Below are positions 1-8,181 of a DNA stretch of 60,876 bases, in pieces. This stretch comes from a bacterium. Lineage in GTDB: Bacteria > Ratteibacteria > UBA8468 > B48-G9 > JAFGKM01. Within the stretch, counting starts at the first letter, position 1; each line of letters starts with the position of its first letter. The stretch covers positions 1 through 60,876 of the forward strand of contig DAORXQ010000001.1 of NCBI GenBank assembly GCA_035371905.1, given 5' to 3'. The notes beneath the pieces are model-generated. The model made no database searches, was not told where the DNA came from, and saw only the letters and a program-made list of their open reading frames with translations. The translations under genes were made by a program, and so were the position numbers.

Positions 1-46
1 TACACCTGACTGGAGAATAACAACAGGAATAACTTTAAACTGGTAA
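1..46 (+). CDS. C-terminal end of an outer-membrane beta-barrel-like protein (partial)
   Basis: The frame starting at base 2 is open from the window edge and reads TPDWRITTGITLNW before a TAA at 44-46. A final strand of alternating residues ending in an aromatic residue is the usual C-terminal signature of outer-membrane beta-barrels, recognised by BamA. The gene ends 13 bases before the metal-uptake operon and may share its transcript, so it could be an outer-membrane component for the same substrate. Only 14 residues are visible, so the family cannot be named. Confidence 0.4.
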   Translation, partial: TPDWRITTGITLNW

Positions 47-59
47 AAGGGAGGAAATT

Positions 60-824
60 ATGAATAAGAAATTAGTTTTATATCTTTTTCTTTCAATTTT
101 TTTAAATTCTTTTGCTCACTTTGGAATGATTATACCTTCTCCTGACATTGTTGAGGAGAAAGAAAAAGCAAATATAAATTTAAAGATTTTATTTGCACAT
201 CCTTTTGAAGGAAAAACAATGGATATGGAAAAACCATCTGATTTTGGAGTATTTTTCAGAGGAGAAAAGATTTCATTGTTAAATGAGATTAAAGAAACAA
301 GTTATAAATTTTACTCTGATGAAAAGATACACAGAGGTTGGAGTTTAAGTTATACTTTGAAAAGACCCGGAGATTATATTTTTTACTGTATTCCTTCGCC
401 TTACTGGGAACCTGCTGAAGAAAAATATATAATTCACTATACAAAAGTTATTGTTAATGGATTTGGAATGGAAGATAGTTGGGATAAGGAAATAGGACTA
501 AAAGTTGAAATAGTACCTCTTGTCAGACCTTATGGAATTTATGCTGGTAATACCTTTTATGGAATTGTTAAATTTAATGGAAAACCCGTTCCTTTCTGTG
601 ATGTAGAAATTGAGTATTTTAATGAAAAGGGAAATATAAAAGCACCATATTCACCATTTATAACTCAAGTTGTTAAAACAGACCAAAATGGCGTATTCTA
701 TTATTCTTTTCCTAAAAGTGGATGGTATGGATTTTCAGCAATTTGTACAGATGAAAAAAAGATAAATGATAAAGAAGTTGAAGTTGCAGGAGTACTGTGG
801 ATTAAAGTTTATGAAATGAAATAA
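60..824 (+). CDS. DUF4198 periplasmic protein of a Ni/Co uptake operon
   Basis: A 254-residue exported protein. Residues 1-19 form a hydrophobic signal peptide, and the mature protein would start with His20 (HFGM), as is common in DUF4198 proteins, where an N-terminal histidine could bind metal. The rest looks like two beta-sandwich domains. DUF4198 genes often lie next to CbiM/NikM transporters and are thought to be periplasmic metal-binding accessories. Here cbiM starts 2 bases after the stop, so the two genes are clearly in one operon. A GGGAGG Shine-Dalgarno precedes the start. The metal (Ni or Co) cannot be decided from sequence. Confidence 0.75.
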   Translation: MNKKLVLYLFLSIFLNSFAHFGMIIPSPDIVEEKEKANINLKILFAHPFEGKTMDMEKPSDFGVFFRGEKISLLNEIKETSYKFYSDEKIHRGWSLSYTLKRPGDYIFYCIPSPYWEPAEEKYIIHYTKVIVNGFGMEDSWDKEIGLKVEIVPLVRPYGIYAGNTFYGIVKFNGKPVPFCDVEIEYFNEKGNIKAPYSPFITQVVKTDQNGVFYYSFPKSGWYGFSAICTDEKKINDKEVEVAGVLWIKVYEMK

Positions 825-825
825 A

Positions 826-1413
826 ATGCATATATCAGAAGGGGTTTTGTCCGGACCTATTCTTGGAATAGGCGCTGTAATAACTTTGGCAGGGACATAT
901 AAAGGACTTAAAGATTTAGAATATAAGGATTATCCAAAGGTCTCTTTATTAACAAGTGCTTTTTTTGTTGCATCACTGGTACATGTTCCTGTGGGTCCTT
1001 CAAGTTCTCATCTTGTTTTAAATGGCCTTTGCGGAATAATTCTTGGCTGGAAAAGTTTTCCTTGTATCTTACTTGCTTTATTCTTACAGGCATTATTATT
1101 TCAATTTGGAGGTCTTACAACACTTGGAATAAATACGGCAAATATGGCGATTCCTGCGGTAATTTCTTATTATATTTTCAAACCATTTTTAAAGAAAAAT
1201 TATTTTTTAACAGGTTTTCTTTCAGGCTTTTTTTCAATTATTCTATCATGTGTTTTTGTATTTTTCTCTCTTTATTTTACAGGTAGTTTTTTTGAAAATG
1301 TTGGAAAAACTATTTTTGTAGTTCATCTACCAATTGCAGTTATTGAAGGTTTTATAACCGGCTTTATTCTTTCTTTTTTAAGTAAAACAAAAAAGGAATT
1401 ACTGGAGGTATAA
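826..1413 (+). CDS. cbiM: Energy-coupling factor Ni/Co transporter substrate-binding subunit CbiM/NikM
   Basis: This 195-residue membrane protein begins MHISEGVL, the hallmark N-terminus of CbiM/NikM, in which the free amino group and His2 coordinate the metal. A second signature, GPSSSHLVLNGL (about residues 57-68), contains another metal-site histidine. About six hydrophobic segments follow. It is the S component of an ECF transporter and works with the CbiQ and CbiO subunits encoded downstream. The fused C-terminal CbiN-like part found in some homologues is absent. The separate small protein encoded next, NikL-like, probably fills that accessory role. Ni or Co specificity is not resolved. 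Confidence 0.9.
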   Translation: MHISEGVLSGPILGIGAVITLAGTYKGLKDLEYKDYPKVSLLTSAFFVASLVHVPVGPSSSHLVLNGLCGIILGWKSFPCILLALFLQALLFQFGGLTTLGINTANMAIPAVISYYIFKPFLKKNYFLTGFLSGFFSIILSCVFVFFSLYFTGSFFENVGKTIFVVHLPIAVIEGFITGFILSFLSKTKKELLEV

Positions 1414-1971
1414 ATGAAAAAATTAATTTTTATATTTTTTATTTTTTCAGTCATTACTTTTGCTCACAAAATAAATATTTTTACTTATAAGGAAGGAAAT
1501 AAAATTTTTGTTGAGGGATATTTTCAGGATGGTTCTCCATGTAAAAATTCACCTGTTGAGGTATATAACGAAAAAAGTGAAAAAATTCTTGATGGAAAAA
1601 CTGATGAAAAAGGCATTTTCTCTTTTGATATTCCGGATGCAGAAAAAATTAAAATTGTTCTTACCGCTGATATGGGTCATAAAGTAGAAACAGAAATGGA
1701 ATTGAAGAAAAAAACTGAAATTAAAAAAGAAGAAAAAAAGGTAGAGAAAAAGGAAGAAAAAACTGAAATACAAAAAGGAATTGATGAAGAAAAAATAAAA
1801 GAGATAGTAGAAGAAAGTGTTGAAAAAGCAATAAACCCCCTTATAAAAGAAATAGAAAAAGAAAAACAGAAAATAAAATTGACAGATATAATTGGAGGGA
1901 TTGGTTATATTTTTGGCATATTAGGGATTTACCTTTATTTCCGAGGACGGTCCTCAGAATGGAAAAAATAG
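1414..1971 (+). CDS. NikL/CbiL-like accessory membrane protein
   Basis: A 185-residue protein with a signal peptide (residues 1-17) and a mature N-terminus starting HKINIF, which resembles NikL proteins of nickel ECF operons. Residues 20-90 look like a carboxypeptidase-regulatory (transthyretin-like) beta-sandwich. Residues about 92-150 are a long Lys/Glu-rich segment, probably a coiled coil or spacer. A transmembrane helix lies near 160-176 with a short basic tail. Its start abuts the cbiM stop and its end overlaps cbiQ by 13 bases. The low-complexity A-rich DNA here is the reverse complement of a run-rich spurious frame, not a second gene. Confidence 0.7.
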   Translation: MKKLIFIFFIFSVITFAHKINIFTYKEGNKIFVEGYFQDGSPCKNSPVEVYNEKSEKILDGKTDEKGIFSFDIPDAEKIKIVLTADMGHKVETEMELKKKTEIKKEEKKVEKKEEKTEIQKGIDEEKIKEIVEESVEKAINPLIKEIEKEKQKIKLTDIIGGIGYIFGILGIYLYFRGRSSEWKK

Positions 1972-2669
1972 ACCCTAGATTACGACTTTTAACTTCTTTT
2001 GTTTACTCTATATTTGTTGCTCTTGAAAGAAATTTTGAAATTTTTAAATTTTACCTTATTCTGCCAGTAATTTTATTTTTTTTTATCACAGATTTTAAAA
2101 AATTTTTTAAAGGGCTTATTTCTGTAAATCTTTTTATATTTCTATGCTGGCTTTTTCTACCTTTAAGTATTCCTGGAAAAGAAGTTTTCCGCTTTTTGAA
2201 ATTTTCGGTGACCTATGAAGGAATAAGATATACTCTTTTAATTACAATTAAGGCAAATCTAATCTTTTTAACAAATTTTGTTTTAATTTTTTCAACCCAT
2301 CCCATAAGAATTATTCATGCCTTGCATCATCTTCATTTACCCAAAAAACTTATTAATATCTTCTTTCTTTCAACGAGATATATTCCTGTGATAGAGAAAG
2401 AAAAAAATAGAATTCAAAAAGCAATGAAAATAAGATGTTTTGTCCCTAAAAATAATATCCACACATATAAAACAATAGGAAATTTTGTAGGAATTTTACT
2501 TTTAAGGTCATATGAAAGAAGTGAAAGAATTTATAAAGCAATGATTTTAAGGAACTTTTCCGGAATATTCTGGACATATCATCATTTTGTATGGTCAAAA
2601 AAGGATACATTCGTTAGTTTCTGTGTTATAATTTATTTTCTATGGATAATAATTTTAAAAATCCACTGA
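1959..2669 (+). CDS. cbiQ: Energy-coupling factor transporter transmembrane protein CbiQ/EcfT
   Basis: 236 residues with several N-terminal membrane segments and a cytoplasmic helical region. This is the T component that couples CbiM to the ATPase. EcfT proteins carry two short arginine motifs (Ala-Arg-Gly/Ser type) in the coupling helices. Here they appear as KAMKIRCF (about 158-165) and KAMILRNF (about 191-198), which keep the Arg but differ from the canonical ARG. The gene overlaps the NikL-like gene upstream by 13 bases and cbiO downstream by 28 bases, so translation is probably coupled. The assignment rests on context plus these motifs. Confidence 0.85.
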   Translation: MEKIDPRLRLLTSFVYSIFVALERNFEIFKFYLILPVILFFFITDFKKFFKGLISVNLFIFLCWLFLPLSIPGKEVFRFLKFSVTYEGIRYTLLITIKANLIFLTNFVLIFSTHPIRIIHALHHLHLPKKLINIFFLSTRYIPVIEKEKNRIQKAMKIRCFVPKNNIHTYKTIGNFVGILLLRSYERSERIYKAMILRNFSGIFWTYHHFVWSKKDTFVSFCVIIYFLWIIILKIH

Positions 2670-3313
2670 TTGAACTTAAAAATATAACTGTTTCATATCC
2701 TGAAAGAGGAAAAGTCCTTGATAATCTTTCCCTTTCAATTTCAGAGAAGGATAGAATTGGAATAAAAGGAGCAAATGGTTCCGGAAAAACATCCTTACTT
2801 TATACAATTGTTGGTCTTGTAAAAATAGAAAAGGGAGAGATAAAAATATTCGGTAAAAAGATGGAAAAAGAGAGTGATTTTGTTGAGGTAAGAAAAAAAA
2901 TCGGTTTTCTGTTTCAGGACTCTGATGACCAGTTATTTTCTCCTACTGTTGAAGAAGATATTGCTTTTGGACCATTAAATTTAAGATTACCAAAGGAAGA
3001 AGTAAAAGAAAGGGTTGAAAGGACTATAAAACTTCTTGGTATAGAGAATTTAAAACACAGATTTTCCCATACACTTTCTTATGGAGAAAAAAGAATTGTA
3101 GCAATTGCAACAATTCTATCAATGGAACCTGAAATATATCTCCTTGATGAGCCAACAACAGGTCTTGATGAAAAAACAAGCCAGATAATTGAAAAATTTT
3201 TAATTCAGAATAATCTTACCTATTTAATGGTAAGCCATGATATAAATTTTCTTGAAAGGGTCTGCAATAAAATATATCTTCTTGAAAATGGCTCTCTCCT
3301 TTCAATAAAATAA
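2642..3313 (+). CDS. cbiO: ABC transporter ATPase CbiO of the Ni/Co ECF transporter
   Basis: A 223-residue complete ABC ATPase. The Walker A is GANGSGKT (43-50), the Q-loop is FQDSDDQ (91-97), the signature is LSYGEK (145-150) and Walker B is IYLLDE (165-170), with a switch histidine in SHD near 200. The signature is LSYGE rather than LSGGQ. SDDQLF after the Q-loop is typical of the EcfA/CbiO subfamily. It powers uptake through CbiM/CbiQ. As the only ATPase gene in the operon, it probably works as a homodimer. It is the last gene of the operon; rpe follows after 21 bases with its own promoter. Confidence 0.92.
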   Translation: MDNNFKNPLIELKNITVSYPERGKVLDNLSLSISEKDRIGIKGANGSGKTSLLYTIVGLVKIEKGEIKIFGKKMEKESDFVEVRKKIGFLFQDSDDQLFSPTVEEDIAFGPLNLRLPKEEVKERVERTIKLLGIENLKHRFSHTLSYGEKRIVAIATILSMEPEIYLLDEPTTGLDEKTSQIIEKFLIQNNLTYLMVSHDINFLERVCNKIYLLENGSLLSIK

Positions 3314-3322
3314 TTTTTATGC

Positions 3323-3328
3323 TAAAAT
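3323..3328 (+). promoter_or_regulatory. -10 box of a probable leaderless promoter for rpe
   Basis: TAAAAT at 3323-3328 ends 6 bases before the rpe ATG at 3335, and no Shine-Dalgarno lies between. With initiation about 7 bases after the -10, the transcript would begin at or next to the start codon. The -35 (TTTCAA near 3300) is weak. Confidence 0.45.
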
Positions 3329-3334
3329 TTTTCT

Positions 3335-3985
3335 ATGGTTAAAATTGCTCCTTCTTTACTTTCTGCTGATTTTTCTCGTTTAGGAGAAGAGGTGAAGAAA
3401 GTTACAGAGGCAGGTGCTGATTTGATTCATTTTGATGTTATGGATGGACATTTTGTTCCAAATTTAACTTTTGGTCCAATGGTTCTTGCTGCAATAAGAA
3501 GATATTCACATCTACCATTTGAGGCACACTTAATGATAACAAACCCTGAAAAATACTGGAAAAATTTTGCTGATAGTGGAGCGGATATAATAGGAATACA
3601 TATAGAATGTGAAGTTGACCATAAATACATAATTACAGAAATACAGAAATATGGTAAAAGAGCATGTATTGTAATAAACCCACCCACTCCGGTTGAGAAA
3701 ATTTATCCTGTTTTAGAAATGGTTGATATGGTTTTGATTATGACTGTTAATCCTGGATTTGGAGGACAGAAATTTATATATGAGGTAGTTGAAAAAATAA
3801 AAAAAGTGAATGAATACAGAAAGAATAAGAAATTAAATTTTGAAATTGAGGTAGATGGTGGTATAAATAAAGAGACAGGAAAAATTGTGGTAGAAAATGG
3901 AGTTGATATACTTGTTGCTGGTAATTACATTTTTTCAGGGAATGACTATAAAGAAAGGATTGAAAGTTTAAGATGGAAAAGATAA
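3335..3985 (+). CDS. rpe: Ribulose-phosphate 3-epimerase
   Basis: This 216-residue enzyme interconverts D-ribulose 5-phosphate and D-xylulose 5-phosphate in the pentose phosphate pathway. The N-terminus MVKIAPSLLSADFSRLG is characteristic. The metal ligands are all present: His32 and Asp34 in HFDVMDGHFVPN, His65 in AHLM, and Asp174 in EVDGG. The phosphate loop GFGGQKF follows at about 141-147. The 3' end overlaps hisD by 13 bases. A paralogue with a changed active-site loop lies 1.3 kb downstream. This copy keeps the canonical MDGHF loop and is the better candidate for the housekeeping enzyme. Confidence 0.95.
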   Translation: MVKIAPSLLSADFSRLGEEVKKVTEAGADLIHFDVMDGHFVPNLTFGPMVLAAIRRYSHLPFEAHLMITNPEKYWKNFADSGADIIGIHIECEVDHKYIITEIQKYGKRACIVINPPTPVEKIYPVLEMVDMVLIMTVNPGFGGQKFIYEVVEKIKKVNEYRKNKKLNFEIEVDGGINKETGKIVVENGVDILVAGNYIFSGNDYKERIESLRWKR

Positions 3986-5163
3986 GTTTTGAAGAATTGA
4001 AAAAAATACTTGAAAGAAAAGAAGAAGATATAGAAAAAGGTGTAAAGGAAATTATAAAAAGAGTTAAAGAAGAAGGAGATAAAGCAATATTTTATTATAC
4101 TGAAAAGTTTGATAGAGTAAAACTTGAAAATTTAAAGGTGAATGAGGATGAGATAAAAGAAAGCAGAAAATACTTAAAAGGAGAAATTTTTGAATACATT
4201 AAAAAAGCAAAAGAAAGAATAGAAAAATATCATAAAAAACAGTTGCCAAAAGGATTTAAAATAAAGGAAAAATATATTGAAATCGAATTCAGGTATCAGC
4301 CAATTGAAAAAGTTGGTATATATATTCCAGGAGGGCAATCCCCTTTAATTTCAACAATTTTAATGACAGTAATTCCAGCAAAAGTTGCAACTGTTAAGGA
4401 AATATATGTCTGCTCACCACCTTCTTATAATGGGAAAATTCATCCTTTAATAATCGCAACATGTGATTATCTTGGAATTAAAAATATTTTTTCTGCTGGT
4501 GGTGTGTGTGCAATAAGTGCTTTTGCTTTTGGGACAGAGACAATTCCTAAGGTTGATTTAATAGCGGGTCCTGGGAATAAATATGTAAATTGTGCTAAAA
4601 AGTTATTATTTGGAAAGGTCGGAATTGATTTACCAGCAGGACCGAGCGAAGTTGTTATTTTTTCAGATAGTTCTGGAATTCCTGATTTTATTGAATATGA
4701 TTTAAAGGCACAGATTGAACATACTGATGGAACTGGGATTTTAATAACAACAGATGAAAAAATTGGCAAAAATATAGAAAAAAAAGTTGAAAAAGGATAC
4801 TGGATTCTTGTTAAAAATGAAAAAGAAGCAATTGAAATAATAAACTATATAGCACCAGAACATTTAGAGGTAATTTCAAAAAAACCTTTTCTCTTTAAAA
4901 ATTGTAAGGCAGGAGCGATATTTATAGGGAATTATACACCTGTAACAATAGGTGATTATTTTGCAGGTCCTTCTCATGTATTACCAACAGGAATGTCAGC
5001 AAACTTTTCTTCAGGTCTTTCTGTATTTACTTTTTTAAGGAGTTTTGCAGTTATAAAATGTAAAAAAGAATTTATAAAAGAGTACGGTAAATACATAGAA
5101 AAAATAGCAGAGGTAGAAAAACTTGAAAGCCATAAGAATTCAATAAAAATAAGAAAATCATAG
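3973..5163 (+). CDS. hisD: Histidinol dehydrogenase
   Basis: A 396-residue enzyme for the last two steps of histidine synthesis, oxidising L-histidinol to L-histidine with NAD and Zn. Recognisable blocks are the cofactor region YIPGGQSPLISTILM (about 116-130), AGPGNKYV, LPAGPSEV, the metal-binding Gln and His in KAQIEHTDG, the catalytic pair in APEHLEV (Glu/His), GDYFAGPSHVLPTG and the last metal ligand in LESHKNSI near the C-terminus. It overlaps rpe by 13 bases. Only hisD and hisB of the pathway are in the window, so the his genes are dispersed in this genome. Confidence 0.95.
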   Translation: MEKISFEELKKILERKEEDIEKGVKEIIKRVKEEGDKAIFYYTEKFDRVKLENLKVNEDEIKESRKYLKGEIFEYIKKAKERIEKYHKKQLPKGFKIKEKYIEIEFRYQPIEKVGIYIPGGQSPLISTILMTVIPAKVATVKEIYVCSPPSYNGKIHPLIIATCDYLGIKNIFSAGGVCAISAFAFGTETIPKVDLIAGPGNKYVNCAKKLLFGKVGIDLPAGPSEVVIFSDSSGIPDFIEYDLKAQIEHTDGTGILITTDEKIGKNIEKKVEKGYWILVKNEKEAIEIINYIAPEHLEVISKKPFLFKNCKAGAIFIGNYTPVTIGDYFAGPSHVLPTGMSANFSSGLSVFTFLRSFAVIKCKKEFIKEYGKYIEKIAEVEKLESHKNSIKIRKS

Positions 5164-5196
5164 TTAAACCAACCTTATCTGAAAAAGTATTTTACT

Positions 5197-5240
5197 TTGA
5201 CAATTTGAGAAATTTGGGTTAATTCTTAAAAGGATAAAAA
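5197..5240 (+). promoter_or_regulatory. Possible promoter upstream of the second epimerase gene
   Basis: TTGACA at 5197-5202 is a perfect -35 box. The best -10 at 17 bases (TAATTC, 5220-5225) is poor. An AAAAGG at 5228-5233 could be a distant Shine-Dalgarno for the ATG at 5247. It lies in the 83-base gap after hisD. Confidence 0.4.
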
Positions 5241-5246
5241 ATAAAA

Positions 5247-5924
5247 ATGAAAAAGAAAATTAAAATTTCACCGTCCTTAATGTGTGCGGATTTATCACAA
5301 CTTGGTGAAGAAGTGAAAAAACTTGAAGAAGCAGGTGCAGATTCGTTTCATTTTGATATTATGGATAATAAATTTGTACCAAATATCACATTTGGTCCTG
5401 ATATAGTAGAATCATTGAGAGAAAAAACATTTTTACCTTTTGAAATTCATATGATGGTTTATCAACCGGAAAATTTGATTGAAAAATTTATAAAAGCAGG
5501 TGGCAATATTATAATAGTCCATTATGAAGCAGTACTTTATCCTTATAGAATTTTAAATGAGTTAAAAAATAAAAATATAAAAACAGGCATTGCGATAAAC
5601 CCTAAAACCCCTGTATGCTGTATTGAAGAACTTATTAAAGAAATTGATACAGTTCTTGTTATGTGTGTGGAACCTGGATTTGCAGGTGGAAATTTCATTC
5701 CTTCATCAATTAAAAAAATAAAGGAAATTAAAAATATTGCAGAAAAAGTTAATTCTGATTTATCCATTGAGGTAGATGGTGGAGTCAATGAAAAAACTAT
5801 TCCCTTATTAATTAAAGAAGGAGCAGATATATTTGTTTTAGGTTCAACAAGTATATTTAGAGAAGAAAGAGATTATAAAAAAAGAATTAAAGATATCAGA
5901 AAGTTAATAGAAAAATACTTATGA
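5247..5924 (+). CDS. Ribulose-phosphate 3-epimerase family paralogue (possible hexulose/allulose-6-phosphate epimerase)
   Basis: 225 residues, same TIM-barrel family as rpe. The metal ligands are kept: His35 and Asp37 in HFDIMD, His68 in IHMM and Asp177 in EVDGG. The loop after the catalytic Asp reads MDNKFVPN instead of MDGHFVPN, and AHLM has become IHMM. These positions line the substrate pocket, so a different sugar phosphate (as in AlsE-type epimerases) is plausible. Its stop overlaps the ribokinase start (ATGA), which suggests a two-gene sugar unit. Substrate is inference. It could also be a second ribulose-phosphate epimerase. Confidence 0.8.
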   Translation: MKKKIKISPSLMCADLSQLGEEVKKLEEAGADSFHFDIMDNKFVPNITFGPDIVESLREKTFLPFEIHMMVYQPENLIEKFIKAGGNIIIVHYEAVLYPYRILNELKNKNIKTGIAINPKTPVCCIEELIKEIDTVLVMCVEPGFAGGNFIPSSIKKIKEIKNIAEKVNSDLSIEVDGGVNEKTIPLLIKEGADIFVLGSTSIFREERDYKKRIKDIRKLIEKYL

Positions 5925-6844
5925 AAAGGACTCCTGTAATTACTGTTATTGGTTCTTCAAATATTGATCTGGTGGTCAAAACTTCGCATTATCCATCTCC
6001 TGGAGAAACTGTTTTTGGAAAGCAATTTTTTATGTGTCCTGGTGGAAAAGGTGCAAATCAGGCAGTTGTGGCTTCAAGATTGGGTGCAAAGGTAAATTTT
6101 ATATCCTGTATTGGAAATGACTTTTTTGGAGATGTAATTATAAAAAATTTAAAGAAAGAGAATATAAAAACGGAATCTATTATTCGTGACCCTGGAAGTC
6201 CATCAGGTATTGCATTAATTATTATTGATAAAAAAGGTGAAAATTCAATAGTAGTAAATCCTGGAGCAAATTACAAATTAGGGAAAAAGGATATTGAAAA
6301 ACATAAAAAACTTATATTTTCTTCAGATATCCTTCTTCTTCAACTGGAAATACCAATTGATACTGTAGAATATGCTGTAAAACTTGCCAAAAAGAAAAAT
6401 ATCCCTGTTATTCTCAATCCAGCACCAGCGAAAAAAATCCCTGATAGTTTACTTAAAAATATTGATATTCTTACACCAAATAAAATTGAACTTGAAAAGT
6501 TAACAGGCGAAAATTTAAATTCAATCAATTCAATAAAAAAAGCATCTTATAAATTACTACACAAAGGGATAAAGACAGTTATAGTTACTCTTGGAGAAAG
6601 AGGAGTATTTTTAGTTACAAAAACTTTAAGTGAAATTGTACCTTCAAAAAAAGTAAAGGCAGTTGATACAACAGGTGCTGGAGATGCTTTCAATGGTGCA
6701 CTCGCATTTGCTATTGCAGAAGGGAAAGATTTGACACAAGCAGTTTATTTTGCTAATATTGTTGCTGCTTTGACAGTCACAAAAATAGGTGCCCAATCAT
6801 CTCCAGGAAAAGAAGAAGTTGAAAAATTTCTGAAGAACCCTTAA
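5921..6844 (+). CDS. rbsK: Ribokinase (PfkB family)
   Basis: 307 residues, the usual ribokinase length. The N-terminal sugar-binding motif is GSSNIDLV (about 11-18), the PfkB signature 1 is GGKGANQAVVASRLGA (about 41-56), and the C-terminal signature DTTGAGDAFNGAL (about 249-261) carries the catalytic Asp and the anion hole. It phosphorylates a pentose, most likely D-ribose, feeding the pentose phosphate pathway. It is translationally coupled to the epimerase paralogue by a 4-base overlap. No ribose transporter lies nearby. A related substrate cannot be excluded. Confidence 0.9.
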   Translation: MKRTPVITVIGSSNIDLVVKTSHYPSPGETVFGKQFFMCPGGKGANQAVVASRLGAKVNFISCIGNDFFGDVIIKNLKKENIKTESIIRDPGSPSGIALIIIDKKGENSIVVNPGANYKLGKKDIEKHKKLIFSSDILLLQLEIPIDTVEYAVKLAKKKNIPVILNPAPAKKIPDSLLKNIDILTPNKIELEKLTGENLNSINSIKKASYKLLHKGIKTVIVTLGERGVFLVTKTLSEIVPSKKVKAVDTTGAGDAFNGALAFAIAEGKDLTQAVYFANIVAALTVTKIGAQSSPGKEEVEKFLKNP

Positions 6845-6851
6845 ATAAATT

Positions 6852-6880
6852 TTGACTTAAAAATAAAAAAGATTTAAACT
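6852..6880 (+). promoter_or_regulatory. Promoter of the pseudopilin gene
   Basis: TTGACT (6852-6857), 17 bases, TAAACT (6875-6880). A leader of about 25 bases with a weak AGGAAA precedes the ATG at 6912. Confidence 0.5.
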
Positions 6881-6911
6881 TTTTAACTATTAAATAAACA
6901 GGAAATTAAAA

Positions 6912-7574
6912 ATGAAAAATAAAAAAATAGGCTTCACATTGATAGAACTTCTTGTGGTAATTGCAATTATAGCAATTCTTGCTGGTATGCTTTTACCTGC
7001 ATTAAGTAAAGCAAGAGAAAAAGCAAGACAAGCCACCTGCATGAATAATTTAAAACAGTTATATGTTGCTCTTGAGATGTATGCTAATGATAATGAAGAG
7101 TTTTATCCTTTCTGTCAAGGGAGATGTTTCTGGGGAACAGGAAATATCAGTCCACCACCAAATCTTGGATATCCTGGCTGGACAGAACAACTCTATTCTT
7201 ATGTAAAAAATAAAAATATTTACAGATGTCCTACCTATCCTGTTAAAAATGACCAATTTACTTATTTTTTAAGTGCAAGAGCAGCATATATTGATGCAGG
7301 AAATCAGAGAGCGGCAACAAACAGAAAAAAAATAAGATATCCGAGTGCTTTTGTTCTTGCAGGAGATAATGAGTATAAAAATTTTGAAGTGAATGACAAT
7401 GATAAGGATGACTATTCTCAGAATTGTTTGAGTTGGGAAGAAACAGAAGACCACTGGGCACCATACCATCTTGGTGGATTAAATGTATTGTTTGCTGATG
7501 GACATGTCTCATGGATTAGGGAATATGACCCCCAAAAAATAACTTTCAGATATTATGATTTTTCAAATTGGTAA
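6912..7574 (+). CDS. Type IV pilin-like protein with prepilin N-terminus and C-terminal F-x-DG-H motif
   Basis: 220 residues. A short basic leader is followed by GFTLIELLVVIAIIAILAG (residues 8-26), the prepilin peptidase site and hydrophobic helix with Glu at +5. The family block LPALSKAREKAR and CMNNLKQL comes next. The globular part has four cysteines and ends with GGLNVLFADGHVSWI, the C-terminal signature of the DUF1559/H-X9-DG-like pseudopilins abundant in PVC and related bacteria. Their role is poorly known; they are probably exported and assembled or shed as minor pilins. No pilus assembly genes are nearby. It sits alone between rbsK and hisB, each with its own promoter. Confidence 0.85.
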   Translation: MKNKKIGFTLIELLVVIAIIAILAGMLLPALSKAREKARQATCMNNLKQLYVALEMYANDNEEFYPFCQGRCFWGTGNISPPPNLGYPGWTEQLYSYVKNKNIYRCPTYPVKNDQFTYFLSARAAYIDAGNQRAATNRKKIRYPSAFVLAGDNEYKNFEVNDNDKDDYSQNCLSWEETEDHWAPYHLGGLNVLFADGHVSWIREYDPQKITFRYYDFSNW

Positions 7575-7582
7575 AAATGTTG

Positions 7583-7588
7583 TAAAAT
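7583..7588 (+). promoter_or_regulatory. -10 box of a probable leaderless promoter for hisB
   Basis: TAAAAT at 7583-7588 lies 6 bases before the hisB ATG (7595), with no Shine-Dalgarno between. The -35 is unclear; TTCAAA at 7562-7567 is only 15 bases away. Confidence 0.5.
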
Positions 7589-7594
7589 ATTTCT

Positions 7595-8179
7595 ATGCCC
7601 AGAAAGAAAAAATTTAAAAGGAAAACAAAAGAGACAGATATTGAAATTGAAATCAATCTTGATGGAAAGGGGGATTCTGAAATTGAAACACCGATAGGTT
7701 TTTTAAATCATATGCTTGAATTATTTTCAAAATTTTCAAATTTTGATTTAAAAATAAAAGCAAAAGGAGATATAGAGGTTGATAATCATCATCTTGTTGA
7801 AGATACAGGAATATGTCTTGGTTCAGCAATAAAAGAAGCACTCGGAGATAAAAAGGGAATTAAAAGATTTGGATTTTCTTCAACTCCAATGGATGAAGTT
7901 CTTGTTAATATTTCTCTTGACATTTCAGGAAGACCCTACCTTGTTTTTAATGTTCCAATTATAAAAGGAAGAGAAGGGAGTTTTGAAATTGAAGATTCAA
8001 AAGAATTTTTGAAGGGTTTTGTTAATCATCTTGGACTTACACTTCATATAAATCTTGTTTATGGAGATAACTTACATCATATTCTTGAGGGTATTTTCAA
8101 GGGGATTGGGCTGGCACTTAAAGAAGCGGTAAAAATAGAAGGGAAAAAATTACCATCCACTAAAGGGAAGATTGATTAA
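7595..8179 (+). CDS. hisB: Imidazoleglycerol-phosphate dehydratase
   Basis: A 194-residue single-function HisB that dehydrates imidazole-glycerol phosphate in histidine synthesis. The Mn-binding histidine motifs are clear: FLNHML (about 37-42), DNHHLVEDTG (about 67-76), FVNHLGLTLH and NLHHILEGIFKGIG (about 153-166). There is no N-terminal phosphatase domain as in the fused E. coli enzyme. The promoter appears leaderless. The gene ends 2 bases before the restriction enzyme gene, so the restriction-modification pair may be read from the hisB transcript. Confidence 0.95.
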   Translation: MPRKKKFKRKTKETDIEIEINLDGKGDSEIETPIGFLNHMLELFSKFSNFDLKIKAKGDIEVDNHHLVEDTGICLGSAIKEALGDKKGIKRFGFSSTPMDEVLVNISLDISGRPYLVFNVPIIKGREGSFEIEDSKEFLKGFVNHLGLTLHINLVYGDNLHHILEGIFKGIGLALKEAVKIEGKKLPSTKGKID

Positions 8180-8181
8180 AA

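Noticed and set aside
1549..1773. Open frame opposite the NikL-like gene
   Set aside because: Phe-rich shadow of the Lys/Glu-rich linker; no start signal or family pattern.
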